Below, piece after piece: positions 23,210-31,549 of a DNA stretch of 35,886 nt (positions are counted from its first letter, which is position 1; the number at the start of each line of letters is the position of its first letter). The stretch lies in the NCBI GenBank assembly GCA_004010275.1, contig RBWT01000079.1, positions 1-35,886 on the forward strand, read 5' to 3'. The DNA is from Streptomyces huasconensis (lineage in GTDB: Bacteria; Actinomycetota; Actinomycetes; Streptomycetales; Streptomycetaceae). The notes under the pieces are model-generated. The model ran no database searches. It saw only the letters and a list, made by a program, of their open reading frames with translations, and was not told the DNA's origin. Made by a program: the position numbers and the translations under genes.

Positions 23210-25712
23210 GACGTCACCTCCGGGGCCTCAGTGGACTCCGGCAGGACCGCCGGGCCGATACGGACGAGGTCGCCGGGGCGGGCGCCGGTGTCCGAAGTGA
23301 CGCCTCCCCCGGTCGAGTTCAGCGGCAGCCAGACCACGCGGTCCGGCATCGGCGTGACCTGGAGCGGCAGCGCGGTCGACCCGGCCGGGCCGGTGACCAC
23401 GAGGAGGTCGCCGTCCTTCACACCCGCCTCGGCGGCCGTGGCGGCCGACACGCGTGCGTGCGCGGCGTGCCGGGTACCGGCCAGCGCTTCGTCGCCGTCC
23501 TGGCGGCGGCCTGGTCGAGCAGCAGCCGGTGCCCGGCGAGCACGCCTCACCGGAGGCGGGCCGCGGCGGCTGTGCCGCCGTCTCGCGGGGCCCATCCGCG
23601 TACGGCCCGTCCCAGCCGCCGAGCCGGTCCAGCTCGCGGCGGAGCGTCACCAGGTCGGGCAGGCCGAGGTGGACGTCCCCGGCGTCGGCCAGCATGTGCA
23701 GCACGCGCGCGTCGGTGGGCGCCAGCCTGCGGATCATCTGGTCCGGCTTCAGCGCGGCGTCGAACATCCGTGCCCTGCCTTCCCAGTTGAGGAAGGTGCC
23801 CGGCTTCTCCGCGACCGCGGCCACCGGAAGGACGACGTCCGCCCGCTCCGTCACCTCGCTGGGCCGCAGCTCCAGCGAGACCAGGAAGCCGACCGCTTCG
23901 AACGCCTTCAGCGCGCGTGCCGGGTCGCAGGTCGGCGACCTCGACACCGGCGACGAGCAGCGCTCCCAGCTCGCCGGTGGCGGCGGCCTCGATGATCTGG
24001 CCGGTGTCGCGGCCGTAGCGGTGCGGGAGTTCGGCGACGCCCCAGGCGGCCGCGACCTCGTCCCGCGCGCGCGGGTCGGTGGCCGGGCGACCGCCGGGCA
24101 GCAGCGACGGCAGCGCGCCGCACCTCGACGGCGGCCCGCTCCCCCGCCCTGCGCGGAATCCACACCAGCTGGGCGCCGGTCGCGGTGGCGGCGCGGACGG
24201 CGGCGGTGAGCCCGCCGGACACGGCCGCGAGCCGCTCCCCTACGACGATGACCGCGCCGGGCGTACGCAGCGCCTCGGCGACCCTGGCCGCGTCGTCCGC
24301 GAGCCCCACCCCGGCGGCGAGCGCGTCCAGCCACTCCGTCTCGGTGCCGGGAGCCGCGGGCAGCAGCGTGCCGCCCGCCTTCTCCAGGCCGCGGGTCATG
24401 TGCGTCGCAAGGGAGAAGGTGCGCTGGCCGTGCTTGCGCCAGGCCTTGCGCAGCCGCAGGAAGACGCCGGGCGCCTCCTCCTCGGACTCGAACCCGGCGA
24501 GCAGGACGGCGGGCGCCTTCTCCAGGGAGGTGTACGTGACGCCGCTCCCGTCGAGGTCCCGGCCCCGCCCGGCCACGCGTGCGGCGAGGAAGTCGGCCTC
24601 CTCACTGCTGTGCACGCGCGCGCGGAAGTCGATGTCGTTCGTGTCGAGCGCCACGCGCGCGTGCTGCTGTACGCGTAGGCGTCCTCCACGGTGAGCCGGC
24701 CGCCGGTCAGCACGCCCGCCCGGCCGCGCGCGGCGGCCAGGCCGCGGGCCGCGACCGCCAGGGCCTCGGGCCAGCTGGCGGGCTCCAGGTCACCCGCGGC
24801 GTTGCGCACCAGAGGGTTGGTGAGCCGGTCGGGCCGCTGCGCGTAACGGAAGGCGAAGCGTCCCTTGTCGCACATCCACTCTTCGTTGACCTCGGGGTCC
24901 TCCTGCGCGAGGCGCCGCATGACCTTGCCGCGGCGGTGGTCGGTGCGGCTCGCGCAGCCGCCCGAGCAGTGCTCGCACACCGACGGCGTCGACACCAGGT
25001 CGAAGGGGCGGGAGCGGAATCGGTACGCCGCCGAGGTCAGCGCGCCGACCGGGCAGATCTGGATGGTGTTCCCGGAGAAGTACGACTCGAAGGGGTCGCC
25101 CTCGCCGGTGCCGACCTGCTGGAGGGCGCCGCGCTCGATGAGCTCGATCATCGGGTCGCCGGCGATCTGGTTGCTGAAGCGGGTGCAGCGCGCGCACAGC
25201 ACGCACCGCTCACGGTCGAGCAGCACCTGCGTGGAGATCGGCACCGGCTTCTCGAACGTCCGCTTCTTGCCGTCGAAGCGGGAGTCCGGGTCACCGACCT
25301 GCATCGCCTGGTTCTGCAGAGGGCATTCGCCGCCCTTGTCGCACACCGGGCAGTCCAGCGGGTGGTTGATGAGCAGCAGCTCCATCACGCCACGCTGCGC
25401 CTTCTCGGCGACCGGCGAAGTCAGCTGCGACTTCACGACCATGCCGTCGGTGCAGGTGATGGTGCAGGACGCCATCGGCTTGCGCTGGCCCTCCACCTCC
25501 ACGATGCACTGGCGGCAGGCGCCCGCCGGGTCGAGCAGCGGGTGGTCGCAGAACCGGGGGATCTCGATGCCGAGGAGTTCGGCGGCGCGGATCACCAACG
25601 TGCCCTTGGGGACGCTGATCTCGATGCCGTCGATCGTCAGCGAGACGAGGTCCTCCGGCGGGACGGCCGCCTCCCCGCCCCCGGAGGGAGCGCTGTTCGT
25701 GGTCACTGTCAT
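23206..25712 (-). CDS. nuoG: NADH-quinone oxidoreductase subunit G, frame broken at about five points
   Basis: The large iron-sulfur subunit of complex I. Intact N-terminal half: N1b ligands Cys55/66/69/83; N5 ligands His117, Cys121/124/130; N4 ligands Cys170/173/176/220; and an N7-type set Cys246-x2-Cys249-x3-Cys253-x27-Cys281. The molybdopterin-like C-terminal domain is spread over the three frames, with breaks near 24660, 24120, 23930, 23545 and 23505. Pieces in order include VALDTNDIDFRARVHSSEE, ALPSLLPGGRPATDPRARDE, DPARALKAFEAVGFLVSLEL, VLAGHRLLLD, and EALAGTRHAAHARVS to the stop. Total length is 2507 nt, which fits a NuoG of about 835 residues lacking one net base. ATG 25712 overlaps nuoF by 4 nt. 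Sequence error is more likely than decay. Confidence 0.9.
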
Positions 25713-27070
25713 GCGTTCACCTGCGCGTTTCCAGCGGGCCGGTCGGCCCAGAGAGTCGACTTGGCCGGGTCGAAGGGGCAGCCCCCGCCGGTGATGTGCT
25801 GCTCGTACTCCTCCCGGAAGTACTTCAGCGAGGAGAAGATCGGCGAGGCCGCGCCGTCGCCCAGGGCGCAGAAGGACTTGCCGTTGATGTTGTCGGCGAT
25901 GTCGTTCAGCTTGTCGAGGTCGGCCATGACGCCCTTGCCGGCCTCGATGTCACGGAGCAACTGCACCAGCCAGTAGGTCCCTTCACGGCAGGGCGTGCAC
26001 TTTCCGCAGGACTCGTGGGCGTAGAACTCGGTCCAGCGCGTCACGGCGCGCACGACGCACGTCGTCTCGTCGAAGCACTGGAGCGCCTTCGTGCCGAGCA
26101 TCGAACCGGCGGCGCCCACACCCTCGTAGTCGAGGGGCACGTCGAGGTGCTCGTCGGTGAACATCGGCGTCGAAGAGCCGCCGGGGGTCCAGAACTTGAG
26201 CCGGTGCCCGGCCCGCATGCCGCCGCTCATGTCGAGCAGCTGGCGCAGCGTGATGCCGAGCGGGGCCTCGTACTGGCCGGGGTTGGTGACGTGGCCGCTG
26301 AGCGAGTAGAGCGTGAAGCCCGGGGACTTCTCGCTGCCCATCGATTTGAACCAGTCTTTTCCGCGGTGGAGGATCGCGGGAACCGACGCGATGGACTCGA
26401 CGTTGTTCACCACAGTGGGGCATGCGTAAAGGCCCGCGACGGCCGGGAAGGGGGGACGCAGTCGCGGTTGGCCCCGGCGGCCTTCGAGCGAGTCGAGCAG
26501 CGCGGTCTCCTCACCGCAGATGTACGCGCCCGCGCCCGCGTGCACGGTGAGTTCCAAATCGAGTCCGCTGCCCAGGATGTCCTTGCCGAGGTAGCCCGCC
26601 GCATAGGCCTCGCGGACGGCTTCGTGCAGCCTGCGCAGCACGGGGACGACCTCGCCCCGCAGATAGATGAAGGCATGCGACGACCGGATCGCGTAGCACG
26701 CGATCACGATCCCCTCGATGAGGGAATGCGGGTTCGCGAAGAGGAGCGGGATGTCCTTGCAGGTCCCCGGCTCCGACTCGTCGGCGTTGACAACTAGATA
26801 GTGCGGTTTGCCGTCTCCCTGCGGGATGAACTGCCACTTCATCCCGGTGGGGAATCCGGCGCCGCCCCGGCCCCGCAGGCCCGAGTCCTTCACGTACGCG
26901 ATGAGGTCGTCCGGCGCCATGGCGAGCGCCTTGCGCAGGCCTTCGTACCCGTCGTGGCGCCGGTAGGTCTCCAGCGTCCAGGGCTTGTCCTCGTCCCAGA
27001 AGGCGGAGAGAACCGGCGCGAGCAGCTTCTCCGGGCTCGTCTCGTGGTCGATCTCGGCTGCCAAGGTCAT
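25709..27070 (-). CDS. nuoF: NADH-quinone oxidoreductase subunit F (NADH- and FMN-binding)
   Basis: A 453-residue subunit that takes hydride from NADH onto FMN at the tip of the peripheral arm. The nucleotide/FMN sites are GRGGAGFPTGMKW (67-79) and NADESEPGT (95-103), with GAGAYICGEETALL downstream; the N3 4Fe-4S ligands are Cys355, Cys358, Cys361 and Cys401. ATG 27070 is chosen because AGGAGG lies 7 nt before it; it shares one base with the nuoE stop (TGATG). GTG 27073 is an in-frame alternative. The stop overlaps nuoG by 4 nt. The gene is intact and of normal length. Confidence 0.97.
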   Translation of the reverse strand: MTLAAEIDHETSPEKLLAPVLSAFWDEDKPWTLETYRRHDGYEGLRKALAMAPDDLIAYVKDSGLRGRGGAGFPTGMKWQFIPQGDGKPHYLVVNADESEPGTCKDIPLLFANPHSLIEGIVIACYAIRSSHAFIYLRGEVVPVLRRLHEAVREAYAAGYLGKDILGSGLDLELTVHAGAGAYICGEETALLDSLEGRRGQPRLRPPFPAVAGLYACPTVVNNVESIASVPAILHRGKDWFKSMGSEKSPGFTLYSLSGHVTNPGQYEAPLGITLRQLLDMSGGMRAGHRLKFWTPGGSSTPMFTDEHLDVPLDYEGVGAAGSMLGTKALQCFDETTCVVRAVTRWTEFYAHESCGKCTPCREGTYWLVQLLRDIEAGKGVMADLDKLNDIADNINGKSFCALGDGAASPIFSSLKYFREEYEQHITGGGCPFDPAKSTLWADRPAGNAQVNA

Positions 27071-27942
27071 CACTCCCCCTCCTCGGCGGTCGGTCCGGCC
27101 GGGTGGGCCGGGTCGGATGCCGAGGTCTGCTGCGGTGCGTCGTGCGAGCTGAGGTGCTCGGCGGCGTCCTGTGTGCCCGCGTGGGGGCCTTCGTCCTGCG
27201 GCCCTCCCGCGCGCGGGTGGACCACGCGCCGCTGCGGCGCCTCGCCCTTGGCCAGGCGCAGTCCGATCAGGGAGGCGGGGCCCGCGCCGCCGCTCGCCTC
27301 CACGGCGCCGGGCCGCTCGTCGGGGAAGCCGGCGAGGATGCGGGCGGTCTCCTTGTACGTGCACAGGGGCGCGCCGCGGGTGGGCTCGACCGGCACGCCC
27401 GCGCGCAGGTCGTCGACGAGCTGCTTGGCGGACTCAGGGGTCTGGTTGTCGAAGAACTCCCAGTTGACCATCACCACGGGGGCGAAGTCGCAGGCCGCGT
27501 TGCACTCGATGTGTTCGAGCGTGATCTTGCCGTCCTCGGTGGTCTCGTCGTTGCCGACGCCGAGGTGCTGCTTGAGTTCGTCGAAGATCGCGTCGCCGCC
27601 CATGACCGCGCAGAGCGTGTTGGTGCACACCCCGACCTGGTAGTCACCGGAGGGCTTGCGCCGGTACATGGTGTAGAAGGTCGCGACGGCGGTGACCTCG
27701 GCCGTGGTCAGGCCGAGCACGTCGGCGCAGAACTGCATGCCGGTGCGGGTGACGTGGCCTTCCTCGGACTGCACCAGGTGCAGCAGCGGCAGGAGCGCGG
27801 ACCGCGAGCCGGGGTAGCGGGCGATGATCTCCTTGGCGTCCGCCTCAAGCCGGGCCCGGACGTCGGCCGGGTAGTCGGGGGCGGGGAGTTGGGGCATGCC
27901 CAGGCTGACGCCCGCGGCCTTCTCTGACGGAGTGGTGGTCAC
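27070..27942 (-). CDS. nuoE: NADH-quinone oxidoreductase subunit E (2Fe-2S)
   Basis: A 290-residue thioredoxin-like ferredoxin subunit of complex I holding cluster N1a. The ligands are Cys106 and Cys111 (CTNTLC) and Cys147 and Cys151 (CNAAC). The start region has the usual helical block ending in VATFYTMYRRKP. The C-terminal 60-70 residues are low complexity (Ala, Gly, His, Pro), an actinobacterial-style tail. GTG 27942 overlaps the nuoD stop by 4 nt. Confidence 0.96.
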   Translation of the reverse strand: MTTTPSEKAAGVSLGMPQLPAPDYPADVRARLEADAKEIIARYPGSRSALLPLLHLVQSEEGHVTRTGMQFCADVLGLTTAEVTAVATFYTMYRRKPSGDYQVGVCTNTLCAVMGGDAIFDELKQHLGVGNDETTEDGKITLEHIECNAACDFAPVVMVNWEFFDNQTPESAKQLVDDLRAGVPVEPTRGAPLCTYKETARILAGFPDERPGAVEASGGAGPASLIGLRLAKGEAPQRRVVHPRAGGPQDEGPHAGTQDAAEHLSSHDAPQQTSASDPAHPAGPTAEEGE

Positions 27943-29276
27943 CGGTCGACGCCTCCCATCACGGGGTCGATGGACGCGACGGCGACGATGACGTCGGCGA
28001 CCTGGCCGCCCTCGCACATCGCTGCCATGGCCTGGAGGTTGGTGAAGGACGGGTCGCGGAAGTGGACCCGGTAGGGGCGGGTGCCGCCGTCGGAGACGAC
28101 GTGCACGCCGAGTTCGCCCTTGGGCGACTCGACCGCGGTGTACGCCTGTCCGGCCGGGACCCTGAAGCCCTCGGTCACCAGCTTGAAGTGGTGGATCAGG
28201 GCCTCCATGGAGGTGCCCATGATCTTCTTGATGTGGTCGAGGGAGTTGCCGAGTCCGTCCGGGCCGAGGGCCAGCTGTGCGGGCCAGGCGATCTTCTTGT
28301 CGGCGACCATCACCGGGCCCGGGGCGAGCCGGTCCAGGCACTGCTCGATGATGCGCAGCGACTGGCGCATCTCTTCGAGGCGGATCAGGAAGCGGCCGTA
28401 GGAGTCGCAGGTGTCCGCGGTCGGGACCTCGAAGTCGTAGTTCTCGTAGCCGCAGTAGGGCTGGGCCTTGCGCAGGTCGTGCGGGAGGCCCGCCGAGCGC
28501 AGGACCGGGCCCGTGGCGCCGAGCGCCATGCAGCCGGCGAGGTCGAGGTAGCCGACGTCCTGCATGCGGGCCTTGAAGATGGGGTTCCCGGTGGCGAGCT
28601 TGTCGTACTCGGGGAGGTTCTTCTTCATCTTCTTCACGAACTCGCGGATCTGGTCCACCGCGCCGGGCGGCAGGTCCTGGGCGAGTCCGCCGGGCCGGAT
28701 GTACGCGTGGTTCATCCGCAGGCCGGTGATCAACTCGTAGATGTCGAGAATCAGTTCACGATCTCGGAAGCCGTAGATCATGATCGTGGTCGCGCCCAGC
28801 TCCATGCCGCCGGTGGCGATGCACACCAGGTGCGAGGAGAGGCGGTTGAGCTCCATGAGGAGCACGCGGATGACCGAGGCGCGGTCGGGGATCTGGTCCT
28901 CGATGCCGAGGAGCTTCTCGACGCCGAGGCAGTACGCCGCCTCGTTGAAGAACGGCGTCAGATAGTCCATGCGCGTGACGAACGTCGTGCCCTGCGTCCA
29001 CGTGCGGTATTCGAGGTTCTTCTCGATGCCCGTGTGCAGATAGCCGATGCCGCAGCGGGCCTCGGAGACGGTCTCGCCCTCGATCTCCAGGATCAGGCGG
29101 AGCACGCCGTGTGTGGAGGGGTGCTGGGGCCCCATGTTGACGATGATGCGCTCGTCGTCGGCCTTCGCGGCGGACTGGACGACTTCGTCCCAGTCGCCGC
29201 CGGTGACCGTATATACGGTCCCTTCGGTCGTCTCCCGAGCGGAAGCGTGGGAAGCGGAAGCGTGAGAAGCAGACAT
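27939..29276 (-). CDS. nuoD: NADH-quinone oxidoreductase subunit D
   Basis: A 445-residue [NiFe]-hydrogenase-like large subunit that, with NuoB, forms the menaquinone-reduction pocket next to cluster N2. Conserved parts are MGPQHPSTHGVLRL with the quinone-contacting His, GYLHTGIEKNLEYRTW, GGMELGATT and AYIRPGGLAQDLPPG, and the C-terminal PSFTNLQAMAAMCEGGQVAD ending DPVMGGVDR. ATG 29276 shares one base with the nuoC stop (TGATG). Residues 2-11 are two SASHA units (29244-29273, 15 bp each). Confidence 0.97.
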   Translation of the reverse strand: MSASHASASHASARETTEGTVYTVTGGDWDEVVQSAAKADDERIIVNMGPQHPSTHGVLRLILEIEGETVSEARCGIGYLHTGIEKNLEYRTWTQGTTFVTRMDYLTPFFNEAAYCLGVEKLLGIEDQIPDRASVIRVLLMELNRLSSHLVCIATGGMELGATTIMIYGFRDRELILDIYELITGLRMNHAYIRPGGLAQDLPPGAVDQIREFVKKMKKNLPEYDKLATGNPIFKARMQDVGYLDLAGCMALGATGPVLRSAGLPHDLRKAQPYCGYENYDFEVPTADTCDSYGRFLIRLEEMRQSLRIIEQCLDRLAPGPVMVADKKIAWPAQLALGPDGLGNSLDHIKKIMGTSMEALIHHFKLVTEGFRVPAGQAYTAVESPKGELGVHVVSDGGTRPYRVHFRDPSFTNLQAMAAMCEGGQVADVIVAVASIDPVMGGVDR

Positions 29277-30055
29277 CAGCTGTACGACCTCCGCTGGTCC
29301 GGAGCCGGGATCTGGGCGCCCTTGTACTCGACGGGGATGCCGCCGAGGGGGTAGTCCTTGCGCTGCGGGAAGCCCTGCCAGTCGTCCGGCATCATGATCC
29401 GCGTCAGGGCCGGGTGACCGTCGAAGATCAGCCCGAAGAAGTCGTACGTCTCGCGCTCGTGCCAGTCGTTCGTCGGATAGACGGAGACCAGCGAGGGGAC
29501 GTGCGGATCGGCGTCGGGGGCGCTGACCTCGAGCCGGATCAGCCGGTTGTGGGTGATCGAGCGCAGGTGGTAGACGGCGTGCAGCTCGCGGCCCTTGTCC
29601 TCCAGGAAGTGCACGCCGGAGACGCCCGTGCACAGTTCGAAGCGCAGGGCCGGGTCGTCGCGCAGCGTCTGGGCGACCCGGACGAGGTGCTCGCGCGCGA
29701 TGTGGAAGGTCAGCTCGCCGCGGTCGACGACCGTCTTCTCGATCGCGTTCTCCGGGAGGAGGCCCTGTTCCTCCAGGGCCCCTTCCAGTTCGTCCGCGAC
29801 CTCGTCGAACCAGCCGCCGTAGGGGCGCGCGGAGGCGCCGGGCAGCGCGATGGTCCGGACGAGGCCGCCGTAGCCGGTGGTGTCGCCGCCGTTCTCGGCG
29901 CCGAACATGCCCTTGCGTACGCGGATGACCTCGCCGGCCGCGTCGCGCGGGGCGGGCAGGCCGTTGCCGTTCAGGTTCTTGTCGGCACCCTTGTCGTTCG
30001 GGCCCTGGTCGTTCGGGCCCTTGTCGTTCGGGTGCTTGTCGTGCGCGTCGCTCAC
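29276..30055 (-). CDS. nuoC: NADH-quinone oxidoreductase subunit C
   Basis: A 259-residue peripheral-arm subunit (30-kDa family) that binds NuoD. The family signature is ERETYDFFGLIFDGHP followed by LTRIMMPDDWQGFPQRKDYPLGG. GTG 30055 overlaps the nuoB stop by 4 nt. Residues 6-25 are four pentapeptide units (DKHPN, DKGPN, DQGPN, DKGAD; 29981-30040) ahead of the conserved domain. NuoC and NuoD are separate here, unlike the fused form of some bacteria. Confidence 0.96.
   Translation of the reverse strand: MSDAHDKHPNDKGPNDQGPNDKGADKNLNGNGLPAPRDAAGEVIRVRKGMFGAENGGDTTGYGGLVRTIALPGASARPYGGWFDEVADELEGALEEQGLLPENAIEKTVVDRGELTFHIAREHLVRVAQTLRDDPALRFELCTGVSGVHFLEDKGRELHAVYHLRSITHNRLIRLEVSAPDADPHVPSLVSVYPTNDWHERETYDFFGLIFDGHPALTRIMMPDDWQGFPQRKDYPLGGIPVEYKGAQIPAPDQRRSYS
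29981..30040 (-). repeat. Four 15-bp units at the NuoC N-terminus
   Basis: Pentapeptides DKHPN, DKGPN, DQGPN and DKGAD. The central two units are nearly identical at DNA level (TTGTCGTTCGGGCCC and variants on the + strand). Confidence 0.75.
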
Positions 30056-30606
30056 CGCAGCAGCCCCTTCATCTCGATGGTGGGGAGCGCCTTGAGGGCC
30101 GCCTCCTCCGCCTCGCGGGCCGCTTCCTCCGCGTTCACGCCGAGCTTGCCGCCCTGGATCTTCTGGTGGAGCTTGAGAATCGCGTCCATCAGCATCTCGG
30201 GCCGCGGCGGGCATCCAGGCAAATAGATGTCAACGGGGACGACATGGTCCACACCCTGCACAATCGCGTAATTGTTGAACATCCCACCCGACGAGGCGCA
30301 CACTCCCATGGAGATCACCCACTTGGGGTTGGGCATCTGGTCGTACACCTGTCGCAGCACCGGCGCCATCTTCTGGCTCACCCGGCCGGCCACGATCATC
30401 AGATCCGCCTGGCGCGGTGAGCCGCGGAAGACCTCCATGCCGAAGCGCGCCAGGTCGTACCGCCCCGCACCCGTCGTCATCATCTCGATGGCGCAGCACG
30501 CGAGGCCGAACGTGGCGGGGAAGACGGATGACTTGCGCACCCAGCCCGCGGCTTGTTCGACGGTGGTCAGCAGAAAACCGCTCGGCAGTTTCTCTTCGAG
30601 TCCCAT
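30052..30606 (-). CDS. nuoB: NADH-quinone oxidoreductase subunit B
   Basis: A 184-residue subunit that holds cluster N2, the last iron-sulfur centre before menaquinone. The ligands are the adjacent Cys37-Cys38 (GLACCAIEM), Cys103 (GVCASSGG) and Cys132 (YLPGCPPRPE). Start ATG 30606 lies 21 nt after the nuoA stop. The length and the motif SPRQADLMIVAGRVSQKMAP are normal for the family. Confidence 0.97.
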   Translation of the reverse strand: MGLEEKLPSGFLLTTVEQAAGWVRKSSVFPATFGLACCAIEMMTTGAGRYDLARFGMEVFRGSPRQADLMIVAGRVSQKMAPVLRQVYDQMPNPKWVISMGVCASSGGMFNNYAIVQGVDHVVPVDIYLPGCPPRPEMLMDAILKLHQKIQGGKLGVNAEEAAREAEEAALKALPTIEMKGLLR

Positions 30607-30627
30607 GCTCTTTGGCCCCTCAGACCT

Positions 30628-30987
30628 TTAGTCCCATTCCAGGCCGCCCCGCCGCCATACGTACGCGTACGCGACGAAGACGGTGAGCACGAAGAGCAGC
30701 ATCTCCACGAGCCCGAAAATCCCCAGCGCGTCGAAGGTGACGGCCCAGGGGTAGAGGAAGACGATCTCGATGTCGAAGACGATGAAGAGCATCGCCGTCA
30801 GGTAGTACTTGATGGGGAATCGCCCACCGCCGGCCGGCGTCGGCGTCGGCTCGATACCGCACTCGTAGGCCTCTAGCTTCGCGCGGTTGTACCGCTTTGG
30901 ACCGATAAGCGTGGCCATGACCACGGAGAAGATCGCAAAGCCTGCCCCGAGGGCTCCCAGCACGAGGATGGGCGCATAGGCGTTCAC
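30628..30987 (-). CDS. nuoA: NADH-quinone oxidoreductase subunit A
   Basis: A 119-residue, three-helix membrane subunit, first gene of the operon. Typical elements are the loop YECGIEPTPTP, the segment RFPIKYYLTAMLFIVFDIEIVFLYPWAV with membrane acids, and the terminal helix. GTG 30987 is chosen over the open frame to 31242 because GAGGAG lies about 8 nt upstream and MNAYAPILVLG starts the family domain. The upstream 800 bp hold the promoter and a Rex/Crp-type operator. Confidence 0.96.
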   Translation of the reverse strand: MNAYAPILVLGALGAGFAIFSVVMATLIGPKRYNRAKLEAYECGIEPTPTPAGGGRFPIKYYLTAMLFIVFDIEIVFLYPWAVTFDALGIFGLVEMLLFVLTVFVAYAYVWRRGGLEWD

Positions 30988-31055
30988 GCTCCTCGCTCCT
31001 CTCAGTCGGCACTGACTGTTGGCGGTTACGTCGGACCGAGCCCCGGCTCCCACTG

Positions 31056-31085
31056 AAGATCGCTTACATGTGAAGCAGGTCACAA
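31056..31085 (-). promoter_or_regulatory. Candidate nuo promoter overlapping a dyad operator
   Basis: On the minus strand TTGTGA (31085-31080) and GATCTT (31061-31056) are 18 bp apart and could serve as -35 and -10. The leader to GTG 30987 would be about 60 nt. The -35 lies inside the dyad 31068-31085, the geometry of a repressor site. The -10 is weak; another TAAGAT lies at about 31104. Confidence 0.35.
31068..31085. promoter_or_regulatory. Rex- or Crp-type operator upstream of nuoA
   Basis: The minus strand reads TTGTGACCTGCTTCACAT, a TGTGA-N6-TCACA dyad 81-98 bp upstream of the nuoA start. It fits the Rex operator form (TTGTGAA-N4-TTCACAA) with one flaw per half, and it also fits the looser Streptomyces Crp form GTG-N6-GNCAC as I recall it. 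Rex senses the NADH/NAD+ ratio and is known to control nuo genes in S. coelicolor, so Rex is favoured. Confidence 0.65.
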
Positions 31086-31468
31086 GCCCAACTGCCCCGC
31101 ATCTTATGCCCGGCGGTCTGTGATCTGCGACACGGGGTGCGACAACGGCTTTGTGATCTCCACCACCTGACGAAGGATCATGAAGTCGGATGAGCGGTGA
31201 TCTTCGTACGCGAAGCACCTGAGTGATCACCAGAGGTGACATCTTGGCGTGTCATCGCTGGTCGAAGGGGTGGCGCTCTATCAAGAGGTGGCCACGGCAC
31301 GCAAATTGGCGCTGGACGTGATCACTTGATAAAGGCCCTGCGTTCACACTTTGGCGGCAGAGATGCGGACAGATGTGGACGCGTGCACCGATTCACGAGC
31401 GCGCGCCCCCGCCGGACCGGAGGCGGAGAGGGTTTGGGAGCCGCCTGACGGGCAGCCGAAAAGTACGG

Positions 31469-31513
31469 GAGATCTCAGGGAGGTCTCGGCGAGATCTCGG
31501 GGAGATCCCCGAG
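31469..31513. repeat. GAGATCTC-type repeats ending in a perfect hairpin
   Basis: Four variants of GAGATCTC/GAGGTCTC/GAGATCCC follow each other at 11-13 bp steps. The last part, CTCGGGG (31496-31502), AGAT, CCCCGAG (31507-31513), is a perfect 7-bp stem with a 4-base loop. It lies about 275 bp upstream of the NlpC/P60 start. Confidence 0.5.
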
Positions 31514-31531
31514 AGCTTCCCGCGAGGGCTC

Positions 31532-31549
31532 GTGTGACCTGTGCCACAC
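31532..31549. promoter_or_regulatory. Crp-like dyad upstream of the NlpC/P60 gene
   Basis: GTGTG-N8-CACAC, whose core GTGACCTGTGCCAC fits GTG-N6-GNCAC, the Streptomyces Crp pattern as I recall it. It lies about 240 bp upstream of the gene. Control of wall hydrolases by Crp during germination makes it plausible, but the distance is large. Confidence 0.4.
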
